DNA from: Strigamia acuminata
Lineage: Eukaryota; Arthropoda; Chilopoda; Geophilomorpha; Linotaeniidae
Assembly: GCA_949358305.1 (NCBI GenBank)
Contig: OX442314.1
Coordinates: 58,475,369 to 58,539,368 of the forward strand
Direction of reading: 5' to 3'
DNA: 64,000 bases
Shown here: positions 30,193 through 41,160 of the stretch, in pieces
Layout of the letters: the number at the start of each line of letters is the position of its first letter
Numbering within the stretch: position 1 is the stretch's first letter
The notes under the pieces: generated by a model
What the model was told of the DNA's origin: nothing
What the model saw: only the letters and a program-made list of their open reading frames with translations
Databases searched by the model: none
Program-made: the position numbers and the translations under genes

Positions 30193-30417
30193 TCAAAACA
30201 ATCCGGTGTAAAATGTCTGGAACAGACAGCTGCTGTACGTGAGGAAGGTTTGGAAAAAAAAATTGGGTTCCACTCGAATTTTCACTGCTAGCCTTTGCAG
30301 CCATTCATCCAGTTCCTGGAATTTGTTTGGATCTGGTAGGCAGTGAAATGATAATCCTCTGCATCTGGATTGTGAAACCTCACAGTTCAAAACCACGCAG
30401 GATTTGCCAACCGTCAT
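30193..30417 (-). CDS. THAP-domain zinc finger fragment
   Basis: From ATG 30417 the frame begins MTVGKSCVVLNCEVSQSRCR then GLSFHCLPDPNKFQELDEWL, the start of a C2CH THAP domain (C..NC, SFH..P, W). The second half of the domain is not visible; the frame runs out into PNFFFQTF at 30193, perhaps an unspliced intron. THAP domains bind DNA in P-element-like transposases and their domesticated relatives. Confidence 0.6.
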   Translation of the reverse strand: MTVGKSCVVLNCEVSQSRCRGLSFHCLPDPNKFQELDEWLQRLAVKIRVEPNFFFQTFLTYSSCLFQTFYTGLF

Positions 30418-30543
30418 TTGGAAATTTTGCTTGAATGCTGTTTTCAGGCAGTCATTACGTTGACAGGAAGTGAAAGCTACTCTAGTGATATCACTTCCTG
30501 TATTCATACGCTTCTTACCTACAATCAATTCAAAAGCATAAAG

Positions 30544-31335
30544 TTATCTGAAATTTGATAAACAAATATAAGCATAGTTATAAGAAATATTGACTTTGTT
30601 TACTTTGTAATGCCTCATTAAGTTCATTGCTTTCACTCGCATCGACCCCGAAAGAAGAATGCTTGCAGCAATAGTAAGATTGCCATGTGGCAGAGATTTA
30701 ATCAGTGGTTGAGATGACCAAGTTCTTGAGTGATAATTTGGGCATGTTTGGACAACCTCTATATATGAGCCCAAAACTCTCTTAACCTAGCTTTTGCTGG
30801 TTTCCTGACAAACTGGACATTCATTAAATAATTGCTTCAAACAGCTTTCGTATATCACAAATTTTCTCTGTTCCATTGGTGGTTTGTTCAAGAGCATATT
30901 CAATGTTTCACTATAAAACATAAAAAATTAAAAAAAAATTATAACCAATGTAAAGTTCATACTCGTCACAAGTTTCCATTTCAGAATCATTGCTGTCATC
31001 AGATTCATAATTATTATAATTAGGGGTCCATTTATTTTCGTTGCAATGTTCAATACTATGGTTATCCTCATCATACATTTGTTCAGTCATGTTAATATTT
31101 TCTTTGTTTTGCATGAAATCATGTTTAACTTGCAATCGTTGTCCCAAAGTTCACTATCCGTGCCGTTAATTCGCGCTCGTCTGCGGCGTCGAAAATCGAC
31201 TTGTGCGTCGAGCATTTCTAACCGTTGCTGCAAGTAATACGAATTTAGATACGAACCATCACGACGATAAATCAAGCCGTTAACAATATACAATTTCGAA
31301 CCCTTCCTCTTTCCCTCGAACGTTGTTGTTACCAT
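30544..31335 (-). pseudogene. THAP-linked transposase-type protein, N-terminal part
   Basis: The frame at 31335-31087 starts MVTTTFEGKRKGSKLYIVNG and a basic stretch (DFRRRRRARING). An adjoining frame (31147-30911) is acidic and Asn-rich (YESDDSNDSEMETCDEYE). Farther on, at 30850-30544, are NECPVCQETS and, after a frame change, GSYIEVVQTCPNYHSRTW, SQPLIKSLPHGNLTIAASIL and SGSMRVKAMNL. The last block (W.SQP....P.GNL..aa.IL.SG) is a motif I know from transposase-like proteins with THAP fingers in many invertebrates. Several frame changes are needed. Confidence 0.45.
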
Positions 31336-31339
31336 CTTC

Positions 31340-32655
31340 AGCGCTGATCGATTACAAGTGATTTATTCCAGCTGAATACCCAGGTTAAATACTTCAGCGC
31401 TTAGCCATGATTGGCTGTTAAACTAAACGTATTGCATACAACGTTCGTAACAACTGCTCTCTGGCGGTGCATTCGCAGCCGTAACACGCAATGTCCAAGA
31501 AATAAAAATTCCAAATTTCGAACCACAGACGAATATCATTAGTGGTGAGCCCCAAAACCCACTTTACAAAAACAAATTTAAACGTTAGCAATAGCATTAC
31601 TGCAAAGGGTGTTCCACGATGTCCTCCAGCATCTATCTAGTTCAATCGGTTCTGTTCAGTCATTACATTGTCCGGTTCGACGGTTTGAAGTCGAACAGAC
31701 TAAGGGATAAAAATGCATCTGTTCATCAAATTTAAATATTATTTTAAAAGTTTACTTTAAATCTTTGGAAATTTTTTTTAAACAACTAACCAAGTTGATA
31801 AACTATCAAAAGACTCATCTTTGCACCTAAAACAGCTTTCCACAACACTTTACAATATATATACATATTAAGCAATAAAAACCATAAGTTACGAATCTTT
31901 GTATAAATTGAAATCCCGGTAACTGTTTTTGTACTGATAAACAGGAAAAGTTATTTTTTTAAATAATCTTTGCTGCACTGTTCATGTCCATTTCTGCTCA
32001 GTTCACTGTCTCTGGTCACTTGCCCTGACCCCTCTCCACTGACTGTCTGCATCTCACTCGCTCCGCCGGCTGCCCACTTATTCCGTCCTCTCCAATGCTC
32101 CATTCACTTTCCACTTGCAGTCCCCTGTCCACTAGAACCCTGTAAAGAATCAATGAATTTAAAACTCTAATTAATAAATACATTAATTTCAGCTACAATT
32201 ACCAACACTTAAAATAAATTCAATTTTGTTTATCCGAATGAGGAAGCAACCAGTTGAATCTATTAAAAAGTATTAAAAACGTGAAAAAAAATTAAAAGAA
32301 AAATAATTATAACATTGTAGTAGTAACTTAATTAGTGAATTGCCCACTTCAAATTAAAATTTGATAACATTAGGTGAGGCCTCCAACAAGATGAATGGCT
32401 GCTATTAATAACGACTTCTTTGCTGTTGATGACTCCTGTTGAAAAAATAATTAATCTTAACACTTTCCTAACCCTAACTGAATAAAACAATTAAAACTGA
32501 ATTACTCATGACCGTACCTGATTCTTTGTTACAGGATTCATGATTGCGCAAAGTCGCTAAACAATGTCAAATCCAACAGCTTAAATCCTACAAATTTAAT
32601 TCAATTTAACAATCACATCAACAACTAACATTTATACATTACCGGTAACTTCTAT
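31340..32655. other. Mostly non-coding interval
   Basis: Upstream region of the THAP-linked ORF and AT-rich sequence. A C-rich stretch near 31970-32150 has an open plus-strand frame without recognisable content. Nothing else is supported. Confidence 0.4.
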
Positions 32656-32660
32656 CTTCG

Positions 32661-33010
32661 TCACCGTCGTTGCTCGTCTCCGTCACCGTCAAATTTCATA
32701 CGGTCAAAGATTAATCTTTTTTCGAGGGTGAGTGCGAAAACATCTTCGCAATCATTTCTGCATTTCCTATTTAATTTTCTCCTTTGTGTTAGTGCTGATG
32801 ATTCACTCCTTGAAGGGACATTTTCCAAATCATTAGGATGCACAAGATCTGGAGTGGTCAGAACAATTCTGGATACATTCAAATCATTCAATATTATTTC
32901 TTCATTAATTAAATGTGGGTCCTCGATTTCACTAATGACATCTAGGGTGTCCAGAAGAAATGGTGGATCAATATTTGGCCGCTCATTCATGATTTCGTCA
33001 AATATTTCAA
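32661..33010 (-). pseudogene. Myb/SANT-like DNA-binding domain fragment
   Basis: The frame reads CPWFEIFDEIMNERPNIDPP followed by FLLDTLD, then an acidic stretch and a basic segment (LTQRRKLNRKCRNDCEDVF). The CPWFE..D.IM..RP..DPP pattern is typical of the end of Myb/SANT-like (trihelix) domains in arthropod proteins, with the same region after it. The beginning of the domain is missing or in another exon (the frame is interrupted near 33080). The ATG at 32990 is internal. Confidence 0.45.
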
Positions 33011-33685
33011 ACCAAGGACACTTGGCTAGGCTTATGTTTGGCTTGCAACCTGGTTTGCAATTTCAAACTTGCCTCGTTTGTCTCTGTCTCCTCGTGTTCA
33101 CCCGGCTCGGATTCCTTCTCGAAAATGATCGTGTGGAGAAAAGGAGACCAAACGAAGATTAAAAAGAAAGCTGGTTTGATCCAGTGTAAAGAAAATAAAA
33201 AACTAACTTCGCACGAACAAGACATGGCGACGTTTCGTTCGAGGGAGAACAGAACAACAACACGTCTGCCTAAAAGGCAGTTCATAACAACAACAACAAC
33301 CTTGGCGTTGCGTAGCAACGAACATAACAGCTCTACGGGGTTACCCTAGAGAGCGATTCGTTTCGCAAACGAGATAAACATAAAAAATAATGCCACATAA
33401 AAGCGATACAACTCGTAAAATTAACAGCAACAAGTATTTCACATAATATTTGACCAATAATCTGTTGCACATTTACTATTCATATAGAATATACGTGTTG
33501 GCATGTTGCCATTATTTGCTTCTCAATATCAGATACGGTGTTCGAGACACCTGTAATGAGAATGTCATTTAGCATTATCACGTTGCAATTGAATTGAAAC
33601 GGCCCTGGACAGGTGTTGGTTTTGTTTATACTTCTATTACCTGTACTTAGATAACTCACTCCAGAAGCTTCTCTTTCATTCAAGG

Positions 33686-34486
33686 ATGATCCCCGGAAAC
33701 GTATCAGGCGTGCGAAACAATTTCAGATTTGTTTCTCACTTTGAAGAAAACTTTGACTACCGTCATTACTTTAATTGGCAACTCTCGATCCTTTACGCCG
33801 CCATTTACGTGGCACTCACCTTGTGCGGTAAACGTTACATGAGATCGCGTGCCAGCTTCGATTTGCGCACACCACTCGTTTTGTGGAATGTGAGTTTGGC
33901 TCTGTTCAGCATCGCCGGAACGTGTCGTTTTCTACCAGAACTCGTGCACGTCTGGACCAAATTTGGATTCCACTTCACCGTGTGCAATGCCAGTTACATT
34001 AGGGACAATCCGACAGTTGCCTGCTGGACTTGGCTTTTCATCTTATCCAAAGTAATAGAATTAGGAGACACTGCCTTCATCGTTTTACGAAAACAAAAGC
34101 TCAGGTTTCTTCACTGGTACCACCATGCGACTGTTTTAGTTTATACTTGGTACGGAGCCCCTCAACAGATCGCCACTGGTCGTTGGTTCGTATTGGTTAA
34201 TCTTACAGTCCACTCGGCTTTGTACTCTTATTTCGCTCTCAAAGCCATGAAATTCACCGTTCCACGATCAATTGCCATGTCCATCACTTTAGCCGAGCTC
34301 TTTCAAATGGTGGTAGGCCTTTACACCAACTGGTGGGCTTACGGCGCACTAGTTCGAGGCGAAAGTTGCCGCACAAACTTTATTTATATCAAAGCTTCTT
34401 TAATGATGTATACTTCCTATTTGCTTTTGTTTGCTCATTTCTTTTATGAGAATTATGTAAGAACAGTTCGAAAAAAATTAAATTGA
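33686..34486 (+). CDS. ELOVL6: Very-long-chain fatty acid elongase, ELOVL3/6 type
   Basis: An intact, intronless 266-residue protein, the usual length for the family. It catalyses the condensing step that adds malonyl-CoA to C12-C16 acyl-CoAs in the ER. Visible features: a hydrophobic segment near residues 31-50, ELGDTAFIVLRKQKLRFLHW (about 123-142) with the histidine box HWYHH; the HWYHH form (rather than HVYHH) is typical of ELOVL3/6. Further motifs are NLTVHSALYSYFALKAM and the C-terminal helices ending in a basic tail (RTVRKKLN). ATG 33686 is the first in frame; the upstream TACTTAG could be a 5'-UTR splice acceptor. AATAAA lies near 34519. No break is seen. Assignment to ELOVL6 rather than ELOVL3 is by default for invertebrates. 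Confidence 0.9.
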   Translation: MIPGNVSGVRNNFRFVSHFEENFDYRHYFNWQLSILYAAIYVALTLCGKRYMRSRASFDLRTPLVLWNVSLALFSIAGTCRFLPELVHVWTKFGFHFTVCNASYIRDNPTVACWTWLFILSKVIELGDTAFIVLRKQKLRFLHWYHHATVLVYTWYGAPQQIATGRWFVLVNLTVHSALYSYFALKAMKFTVPRSIAMSITLAELFQMVVGLYTNWWAYGALVRGESCRTNFIYIKASLMMYTSYLLLFAHFFYENYVRTVRKKLN

Positions 34487-36115
34487 TGTACATATTCATA
34501 CACATACCAACAATAACAATAAAATAATTTTTTTTTCTTTTTTTTAGTAGTCACTTTCCCACCTGTTATTTTGTGGCGCGTTAAGGTGCGTTTTCATGTG
34601 CGATTATTTCGTCAATCTTCATTTCCAGGCACAGAAACTTCTGTGGCACAGAAAGTGGCAATCGGTTTTGACAATTTGTGACCGGTCGTACTTTTTTTAA
34701 CCGGTCTCAAATATGGCTGCAATCAGTTCTGCAAACAAATGCAAACAACTGTATATTCTATTTATAAAAATATATTATCAGTTGATAATTAAAATTAAAG
34801 ATTAAAAAAAAAATAGCAATCCTATTCATCCAAACTCCAAAAGAAGCCTTAAAAATGTTTATTGGCATCCATCTTGTTTAGGTTTTGTATAAGGGTGCGT
34901 TTGAATCGGTTTGAATCGGATTTTTTAAAAATCCGATCCAAACCAAAAAATTTTGGATGGATAAACCAATTATCCAATCCTATCCGAAAAAAATTGTGGC
35001 CTATTCAATCCTATCCACATTCAATTCAAACCGAGTGCGGATTGCGGATAGGATTGAGTCCCGAACATCCAAACGTGTCAAACTGATGAATAAAGTGAAA
35101 AATGACCAAAAACTGATGAATTGTGTGCAGAAATGACCAAAAAAAAAGATTAAAATGAGCAAAAATGGCCAAACACGGATGAATTACTTGCAAAACTGGC
35201 CAAAAACGGATGAATTACGTGCAAAACTGACCAAAAAAAGTCGAAAAAAGTTGTGACGATGACTGCCCGGGATAGGAAATGTATCAATTTAAGTCCAGTG
35301 AAACTTCAGAGTGTAGTAAAGTGCAAAAATAACGAAGCAATATGTTTCTCAAAACATAGAACATTTATTAAACGAATCAAGTTTATATAATAACTATGGC
35401 CGACAAATGGCCAATAAATCGGATGAAATAAAACTATACAATAATTGGCTCGAAAGCCCTAACTTAATCTAGAAGATGCCGAGGTATTCAGCCGTGAAAT
35501 AAGAAGTTTAACTTTCTTATTTCTCATGGCGTAACAGATGTCGTCGTAACAATCAGATTGATTATCGTCTGCTTCGGTTGGTTCTGTGTAAAGTAAATAT
35601 CCGAGATGTGCGGTTGTCTTTGCTGCACCGTCACAACTTGGGTTGATCGTTGGTTTAAATATCTATTTGTAGATATTTACCAAATGATCTATTTATAATT
35701 ATCGAAATAATTATAAATCGAGTTGGGCAAGGCTAAGCCTTAAATAAATAATTGTGTACGGATAACTTGGTTAAACAACTTATCACGTAGCAATTACACT
35801 TCCGGATCCGTGTAAAATATTAGTTTGTAACTTATTAATATAAGTCACAACTGAATATTACTTAGTTCTAAAACTCATCAAAAGACTTCGAAATGCAAGA
35901 TGGATTTACAAATAAATCCGGTCAAGCAAGTTGGGATTTAATTAGTTAAGTTACAAATAACTCAACTATTAAATCTGGAAAACTGCAAAGTAAAATGATT
36001 AGGAAAGACCCTGTCAATTCGTTGCACCAAAGTACAACCAGCCCAGAATTTAATCAATGGCGCTCACGTCAATCCAACACTAGGTTTGGTCCTAATGTCT
36101 CGTTGGAAAAGGATT

Positions 36116-36362
36116 TGAGCACGGCATTTTACTGCACGTGCCCCTACAACGGAATGTTGGCATGAAGTACGGGAAAAGGGGTTGAGCACGGCATTTTACT
36201 GCACGTGCCCCTACAACGGAATGTTGGCATGAAGTTCGGGAAAAGGGTTGAGCACGGCATTTTACTGCACGTGCCCCTACAACGGAATGTTGGCATGTAG
36301 ACAGGTAAAGGGAATGAGCACGGAATTTACTGCACGTGCCCCTACAACGGAATGTTGGCATG
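36116..36362. repeat. Minisatellite of about 62 bp, four copies
   Basis: Four head-to-tail copies containing GAGCACGG-ATTTTACTGCACG then TGCCCCTACAACGGAATGTT, with small differences (third and fourth shortened by a few bases). It lies inside the nested LTR. Confidence 0.85.
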
Positions 36363-36397
36363 AAGCGAAGCGAAGCGAAGCGAAGCGAAGCGAAGCG
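36362..36397. repeat. Pentanucleotide microsatellite (GAAGC)n
   Basis: About seven perfect copies of a 5-bp unit, directly after the 62-bp minisatellite. Confidence 0.9.
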
Positions 36398-37361
36398 TAG
36401 AATATATGGGCTCAAGAATATCAAAGTCAGAAACAAAAACAAAACAAGAGCGAGCTATATCCGGTTTGCACTGGGATATATACTCAGTAGGAACAATGAG
36501 TTGGCCATTGCTCCAATAGGAACACTGGTCACTCAGAAACTGCCCAATCCTAGTAATTAGGAAGTGGATACAGGGACACATAGTCTTCTACTAGGTCTGT
36601 CCCAGGAAGTGGATACAGAGGACACATTTGAGATTAAGACTTTTGTCTTACTCTACAAATGTAGATCAAACACCTGTGGGTGGTGAGGGGTGGCTTAATC
36701 CTTTAACCAGGTGTTGATATGATTTGTCCAAATCATAACACACTGTGGAATTAATTACATAAATATATCATACTAGTATGATATAATATATACAACAACC
36801 GTGGATTTATATAAAACCTTTGATTTTATATAAATAACTCATAAATAGTAGATGCATTCGAATTTCCCGCTAAAATGGGAAATAGCGCCATCTATTGGTG
36901 AACTTGGGACTAAATATGACGTTATGACCGTCACAAAGTGAAAAAAAACCATAAAAATTTAAAATAAAGTGCATTTAAATTTATTTTTTGAATTTCGGAT
37001 TATATGGATCGGTTTCGGTTTTTCCCCTCAATCCTATCCGAAATGTATGGATAAAATATTTAATTATCCAATCCGATTCAAAAAAAATCGGATTGATTTG
37101 GGACCATCCATATCCGACTCAATTCAATCCGAATTCGGTTTGGATCGGATTGTACTCAATCCGACCGCACCCTTAGTTTTGTAGGTTAGCTAATTGCATT
37201 ACGTCTTCAGATTCAGGTTAATAGAGATTATTCTGCTTCTTTCAATGCTAGATACAACAGATTTTGCTCCGCTGAGCTGCATACCTGCAATACACTCCAG
37301 CTGTGATGGCGCATTTACTTCTACGATGCACCTTGAATGTCCAGTCGACGTCCTCAACTGA

Positions 37362-37419
37362 ACGCTGTACGTATAAGGTTACCTTATACTACCTTATTAA
37401 GGTAGTATACGTACAGCGT
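37362..37419. promoter_or_regulatory. Nested palindrome just upstream of POLR2E
   Basis: Outer arms ACGCTGTACGTAT and ATACGTACAGCGT are perfect complements. Between them are two smaller hairpins, ATAAGG/CCTTAT and ACTACCTTA/TAAGGTAGT. The whole can fold as a three-way junction or cruciform. It ends 49 bp before the POLR2E ATG. It could be a promoter element, an inserted foldback sequence or a transposon footprint; the role is not known. Confidence 0.6.
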
Positions 37420-37468
37420 GATACTGTATAACTACAGTTTGGTAGATTCATCGCACACACGACCAAAC

Positions 37469-38103
37469 ATGGACGACGAAGCGGAGACACAAAAATTATG
37501 GCGAATCAGGAAAACGGTGCTGCAGTTGTGCCACGATCGAGGGTATTTGGTCACCCAGGACGAATTAGACCAAACTCTGCATGGTTTTATATCGCAATAC
37601 GGAGATAAACCGAGTGAAAATCGACCTGGCAGGAACGATTTGACGGTTCTGGTCGCGCACAACGACGCGATCCGACGAACCAAATGTTTGTCTTCTTTCC
37701 GGACGAGCCGAAAATCGGGATCAAAACCATCAAGTTGTACTGCCAGCGCATGCAAAAGGAATCCATTTCAAACGCCATCATTGTCGTGCAGCAAGGAATC
37801 ACTCCGTCGGCGAAACAAGCTTTGGTCGAAATGGCGCCCAAATACATTCTCGAGCAGTTTTTGCAGTCGGAGCTTCTCATTAACATCACGGAACACGAGT
37901 TGGTTCCGGAACATGTGGTCATGACACCCGAGGAGAAGAAAGAACTGTTGGTTAGGTACAAGCTGAAGGAATCGCAGTTGATGAAGATCCAATTGGGGGA
38001 TCCGGTTGCTCGATACTTCGGTTTAAAGCGCGGACAGGTTGTGAAAATCGTCAGGCCGAGTGAGACGGCCGGCAGATATATTTCGTACAGGGTGGTTATG
38101 TAA
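37469..38103 (+). CDS. POLR2E: RNA polymerase subunit RPB5 (POLR2E) with one frameshift
   Basis: The shared subunit of RNA polymerases I, II and III. Residues 1-65 from ATG 37469 ([51 protein letters not shown]) match the N-terminal jaw domain. After a slip at about 37664-37669 the other frame continues with [20 protein letters not shown] and the assembly domain ([47 protein letters not shown]), ending at TAA 38101-38103. The total length matches the usual 210 residues. One missing base or two extra bases cause the break. The gene is intronless with AATAAA near 38133. Since the rest is near-perfect and no other copy is in the window, an assembly error is as likely as a pseudogene or retrocopy. 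Confidence 0.9.
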
Positions 38104-38228
38104 TTTCGTGTCGTAATTTCGCACTTTTTGTCAATAAAAATATACCATTGAATGAAATACAGTAACTCGGAAAAACGTGCTTCTTGCAACAATTTAATTA
38201 TGTAAAAATAAAAAAAATCACGAGGCCA

Positions 38229-38233
38229 AAAAT
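38229..38233 (-). terminator. RNA polymerase III terminator of tRNA-Lys
   Basis: A run of five T on the minus strand (AAAAA on plus) 7-11 nt downstream of the tRNA 3' end. Confidence 0.7.
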
Positions 38234-38239
38234 GAAACT

Positions 38240-38312
38240 CGCCCGAACAGGGACTCGAACCCTGGACCCTTAGGTTAAAAGCCTAATGCTCTACCGACTG
38301 AGCTATCCGGGC
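38240..38312 (-). tRNA. tRNA-Lys (anticodon UUU)
   Basis: The minus strand gives a complete 73-nt tRNA starting GCCCGGATAGCTCAG, with the anticodon arm TTAGGCTTTTAACCTAA (anticodon TTT), T arm CAGGGTTCGAGTCCCTG and acceptor pairing GCCCGG/TTCGGGC with discriminator G. A- and B-box promoters are intact (TAGCTCAGTCGG; GGTTCGAGTCC). No intron and no encoded CCA. A T5 run just after the gene serves as the RNA polymerase III terminator. Confidence 0.97.
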
Positions 38313-38319
38313 ACTTCCT

Positions 38320-39759
38320 GTTGGCGTAGTGTGTGTTGATGGCGTGTTAGGCTTATGGTTTTTCAGTGGTCAATTTGTCATTTTGTCACCACATTTTGTT
38401 GGTTTTTATGTTGTTAATTTAATTATTTGCCAACAAATTTAATTCAGCATATTTCGCCATTCATGTTTTTTGATATTTATTTCGTGTATAAATTGTCTGT
38501 GTATTTGGTTTTAATTTAATTTTGAAGTTTTGTAAATTTTAAAAAATAATTTAGTTTATTATTGTTATGATTTTTACAATTTCTTGGTTTGCTTTTTAAA
38601 TTTTGATTGTAGAAATAAGATCAAACAGACGTGTGGTGTTTGTTGTGAAAGATGATTGCGCATTTTACAGAACGTTGGCGCTGCCGTCAGTATTTCCCAG
38701 AGTGCAATTCGGATGACTTCCACTTCCGTCGCTACCGAGGCATCAACGTGAACCTGCTCGCTTTTCGATTCCAATTTTGTGTGCATTTATCCTATTATCC
38801 TCGAAGCATCCGGTATTTTAACTACCAAATTCTTCATTTTGGTGACTTTAACAGTCCCTACGATAAATTTTCGATTGGTTTGTAACAGATTTTCATTTGA
38901 AGTTATATCTCCTTTTCGCCACTGATGTGGTATTGTGAGAGTTATTTTATTTTTTCAATATTGGAGTTTAAAATTTATCGGTCGAGCTCCTCTTTATCCT
39001 TCCAAATCCCCTTTTTTTTAAGTGGTGTTTTAATTTTTGTACCAATTGCACCAGCTGGTCGAAACTCGATAAGACTAAATCCAAAATTTTAATTATCGTT
39101 GTATGAAGATTGGTTCTATCATAACAAGATGCCCGCGTTTTCTCGCGTGTAAACCCCGTAGACGTAACCGTCGGAGGCACGCCGGCATGTTGCAAATGGT
39201 TGCATTCCCGATGGTTTTGTTTTCTCGTTAATGTGCATCAATTTGTTTCACTTATTCGCTGTTTAAATTTCAGTGTTTTTATTACGGGTGTTCATGGTCC
39301 CTCCGAGATGTGTTTTGGTTAGAAACGAGAGGAATTTACAAATTCTGGTAAATTGTGTTCGAATTCAAATTTGTCTGATTATTTCTTTATTTGTCATACT
39401 TTGATCAAATATTTTTAAAGACCATTGTTTACATAATTCTAAGAAAAATGTTTGGAATATTATTCCTTAAAATTGCTTATTTTAAATCGGTTCAGTTAAT
39501 GCCGCCTTTTCGTTTTAATAACTCTGGTATCTGTCGGGTAATACACCAGTGAATAGGCTCGGATGATCTGAGCTTCTTAAGGTGAGCCAGAGTATAGTGG
39601 TGTAATACATAAGTAGGACACGTCATCTTTCTCTATAGTAGAATGGCAACTTTGACATCTAAAAAAAATTAAGGATATTAAATATAAATATAAATATTTA
39701 TTAAAAAAATATATATAAAAAAAATAATTTTAATTACCTTATGGTTGCATAAAACGTAA
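38320..39759. other. Non-coding interval
   Basis: AT-rich sequence without recognisable genes; open frames at 38652-38885 and 38968-39195 have no family resemblance. Confidence 0.5.
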
Positions 39760-41160
39760 AAGCTCCGGACACTCATCTTTGTACTCAATAAATGATACAA
39801 AATAGATAATTTACTTGATAAATCTTTCAAAAATTTACAATAATAATTCAATAGTCCCAGAAATGATCGCTGTTCAGAAATATTTTTGGGTGATGGAACA
39901 TTACTTATCTCATCAATTTTCTCATTTGTGAGATGAATACTGTCCTTATCAATAACATGACCTAAATACTTGATCTTTTTAAAAAAAATTAAAAATAATT
40001 TTTAAAAAAAATTAAAATTAATTTTTAAAAAAATTAAAAAAATAAAAATAAACATTTTTTTTTTCATAGAAATTACTTGTATTCCATTATAAAAGTCATT
40101 GAGATGTTTAGAAAACAATCTTTGAACGTCTGGAAGTTGGGACTAAAATTTGCTGCTACACCCTCCTGGTAACACTAGGACCTTCTGTACCTCCTTGTTT
40201 CGCTCCATTTTAAATGATGGGTAAGGACATAGTACTCTGTATTCTGGTTTCTAAAAATTAAAAAGGAAGAAAACAAAACAAAAGAGAGAAAACACAACAA
40301 AACAAAGAAAAATTTGCACTTTTTGCGATTTAAACACACATTATACTTCTTTAAGCGTTCGAAAAGGCCCTCCACACTGCAAAATGTTTAGATCTGGAAA
40401 GAGCTGTCGTCATTGTGTCATCCTGAAAAGCAACTACTTGTTTTAATCCCAGTATGAACTTGGTCGATAACGCGGTGAAATACGGCGGAAGCACTAGCGA
40501 TACCATACACCAAACGAGTACGACGCATTAAACCCATGTGTGTGTTCAATGTCAAAATCTCCTGCGGCCTGCTCATCAAGTTCAATTTGCTCCTACGCAT
40601 CTGAGCAATCTACTGTTGAAAACTCTTCACCGCCACACAGGGTTGCGAATATATCCTGCTGTGTAGGCAGTGGATACTGATTGACATCCATGCTTTTGAA
40701 GTTACCACATCACCGAATCGATCTGTTAGGCTTAACTACGTTGACCATATGAGTTGCCCATGGTGAATGGTCAACTTGCTTCCATATTTCGGCTTCCAAA
40801 TGTCTCTGGATTTGAGCTGTAACTGCCGGCTTCAATGCACCGGTCAATGTTTACAAAATACTGGTCTGGCATCCTTACTCAGTTTTATTGTTGCTTTGAA
40901 CTGCCTGATATGGGATCCTTGTTTGACTTGAACAATGCCGAATATCTATCCAACAACTTGTCAATCGTGTTTGACCCTCTGGATACCACTGAACTTCCAC
41001 CGGTGAAAATACTTCCTCAGTCCAATTTGATATGTTTGATCCAATTGCGGCCAAACAATGGCAAATTAAATGAATTGTTGTCATACTCAACCACAACCTC
41101 AGTGTGTCTCTGGATCCTCAGCAGCCAACCAGGACACAGGATTCTGCTAGGTCCAGACTG
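39760..41160 (-). pseudogene. Degenerate Ty3/Gypsy pol (protease end, RT)
   Basis: Read on the minus strand: NSFNLPLFGRNWIKHIKLDW (end of protease and start of RT) near 41070; QIQRHLEAEIWKQVDHSPWA and EEFSTVDCSDA (catalytic block) near 40800-40610; LNTHMGLMRRTRLVYGIASA near 40550; FERLKKYNVCLNRKKCKFF near 40360. The RT connection (IKYLGHVIDKDSIHL, QRSFLGLLNYYCKFLKDLSS) lies near 39978-39790. Stops, frame changes and AT-rich insertions (40000-40080, 40250-40310) interrupt it. It is a different, older Gypsy lineage from the intact element. At about 41160 it joins a GC-richer sequence that continues to about 41400. Confidence 0.75.

Larger units (their letters stand above)
35252..36935 (-). repeat. 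Nested solo LTR, 1.68 kb, 4-bp target duplication
   Basis: Ends TGTGACG and CGTCACA, flanked by aagt at 35248-35251 and 36936-36939, a perfect 4-bp duplication as in Ty3/Gypsy. It lies inside the hAT element, so it is younger than that. A TTTATTA signal near 35365 (minus AATAAA) suggests minus orientation. The interior has perfect hairpins at 35496-35523, 35656-35679, 35691-35718 (12-bp stem, CGAA loop), 35829-35845, 35902-35919 and 35935-35975, then two tandem repeats. No coding capacity. Related to the candidate LTR at 22545-23136. Confidence 0.8.
34890..37175. mobile_element. Non-autonomous hAT element, 8-bp target duplication
   Basis: Terminal inverted repeats TAAGGGTGCG (34890) and CGCACCCTTA (37175) are flanked by a perfect 8-bp duplication, gttttgta, at 34882-34889 and 37176-37183. 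An 8-bp duplication is the signature of hAT. Subterminal regions on both sides contain many copies of short motifs such as AATCCGATCC and its complement, and the right end repeats the left in inverted order over about 100 bp. Tandem copies of a unit with GATGAATT.CGTGCAAAACTG occur near 35100-35235. There is no transposase. A 1.68-kb LTR is nested inside (35252-36935). Confidence 0.85.

Noticed and set aside
33306-33318. RFX X-box-like GTTGCGTAGCAAC
   Set aside because: Spacing differs from the X-box consensus, it is not near a likely start site, and a single short palindrome is not enough.
36092-36442. 116-codon frame with repeated CRGTCSK motifs
   Set aside because: Translation of the 62-bp minisatellite within a solo LTR; not a gene.
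40000-40080. Satellite-like A/T tract in the Gypsy remnant
   Set aside because: Simple low-complexity sequence; no repeat unit longer than a few bases.
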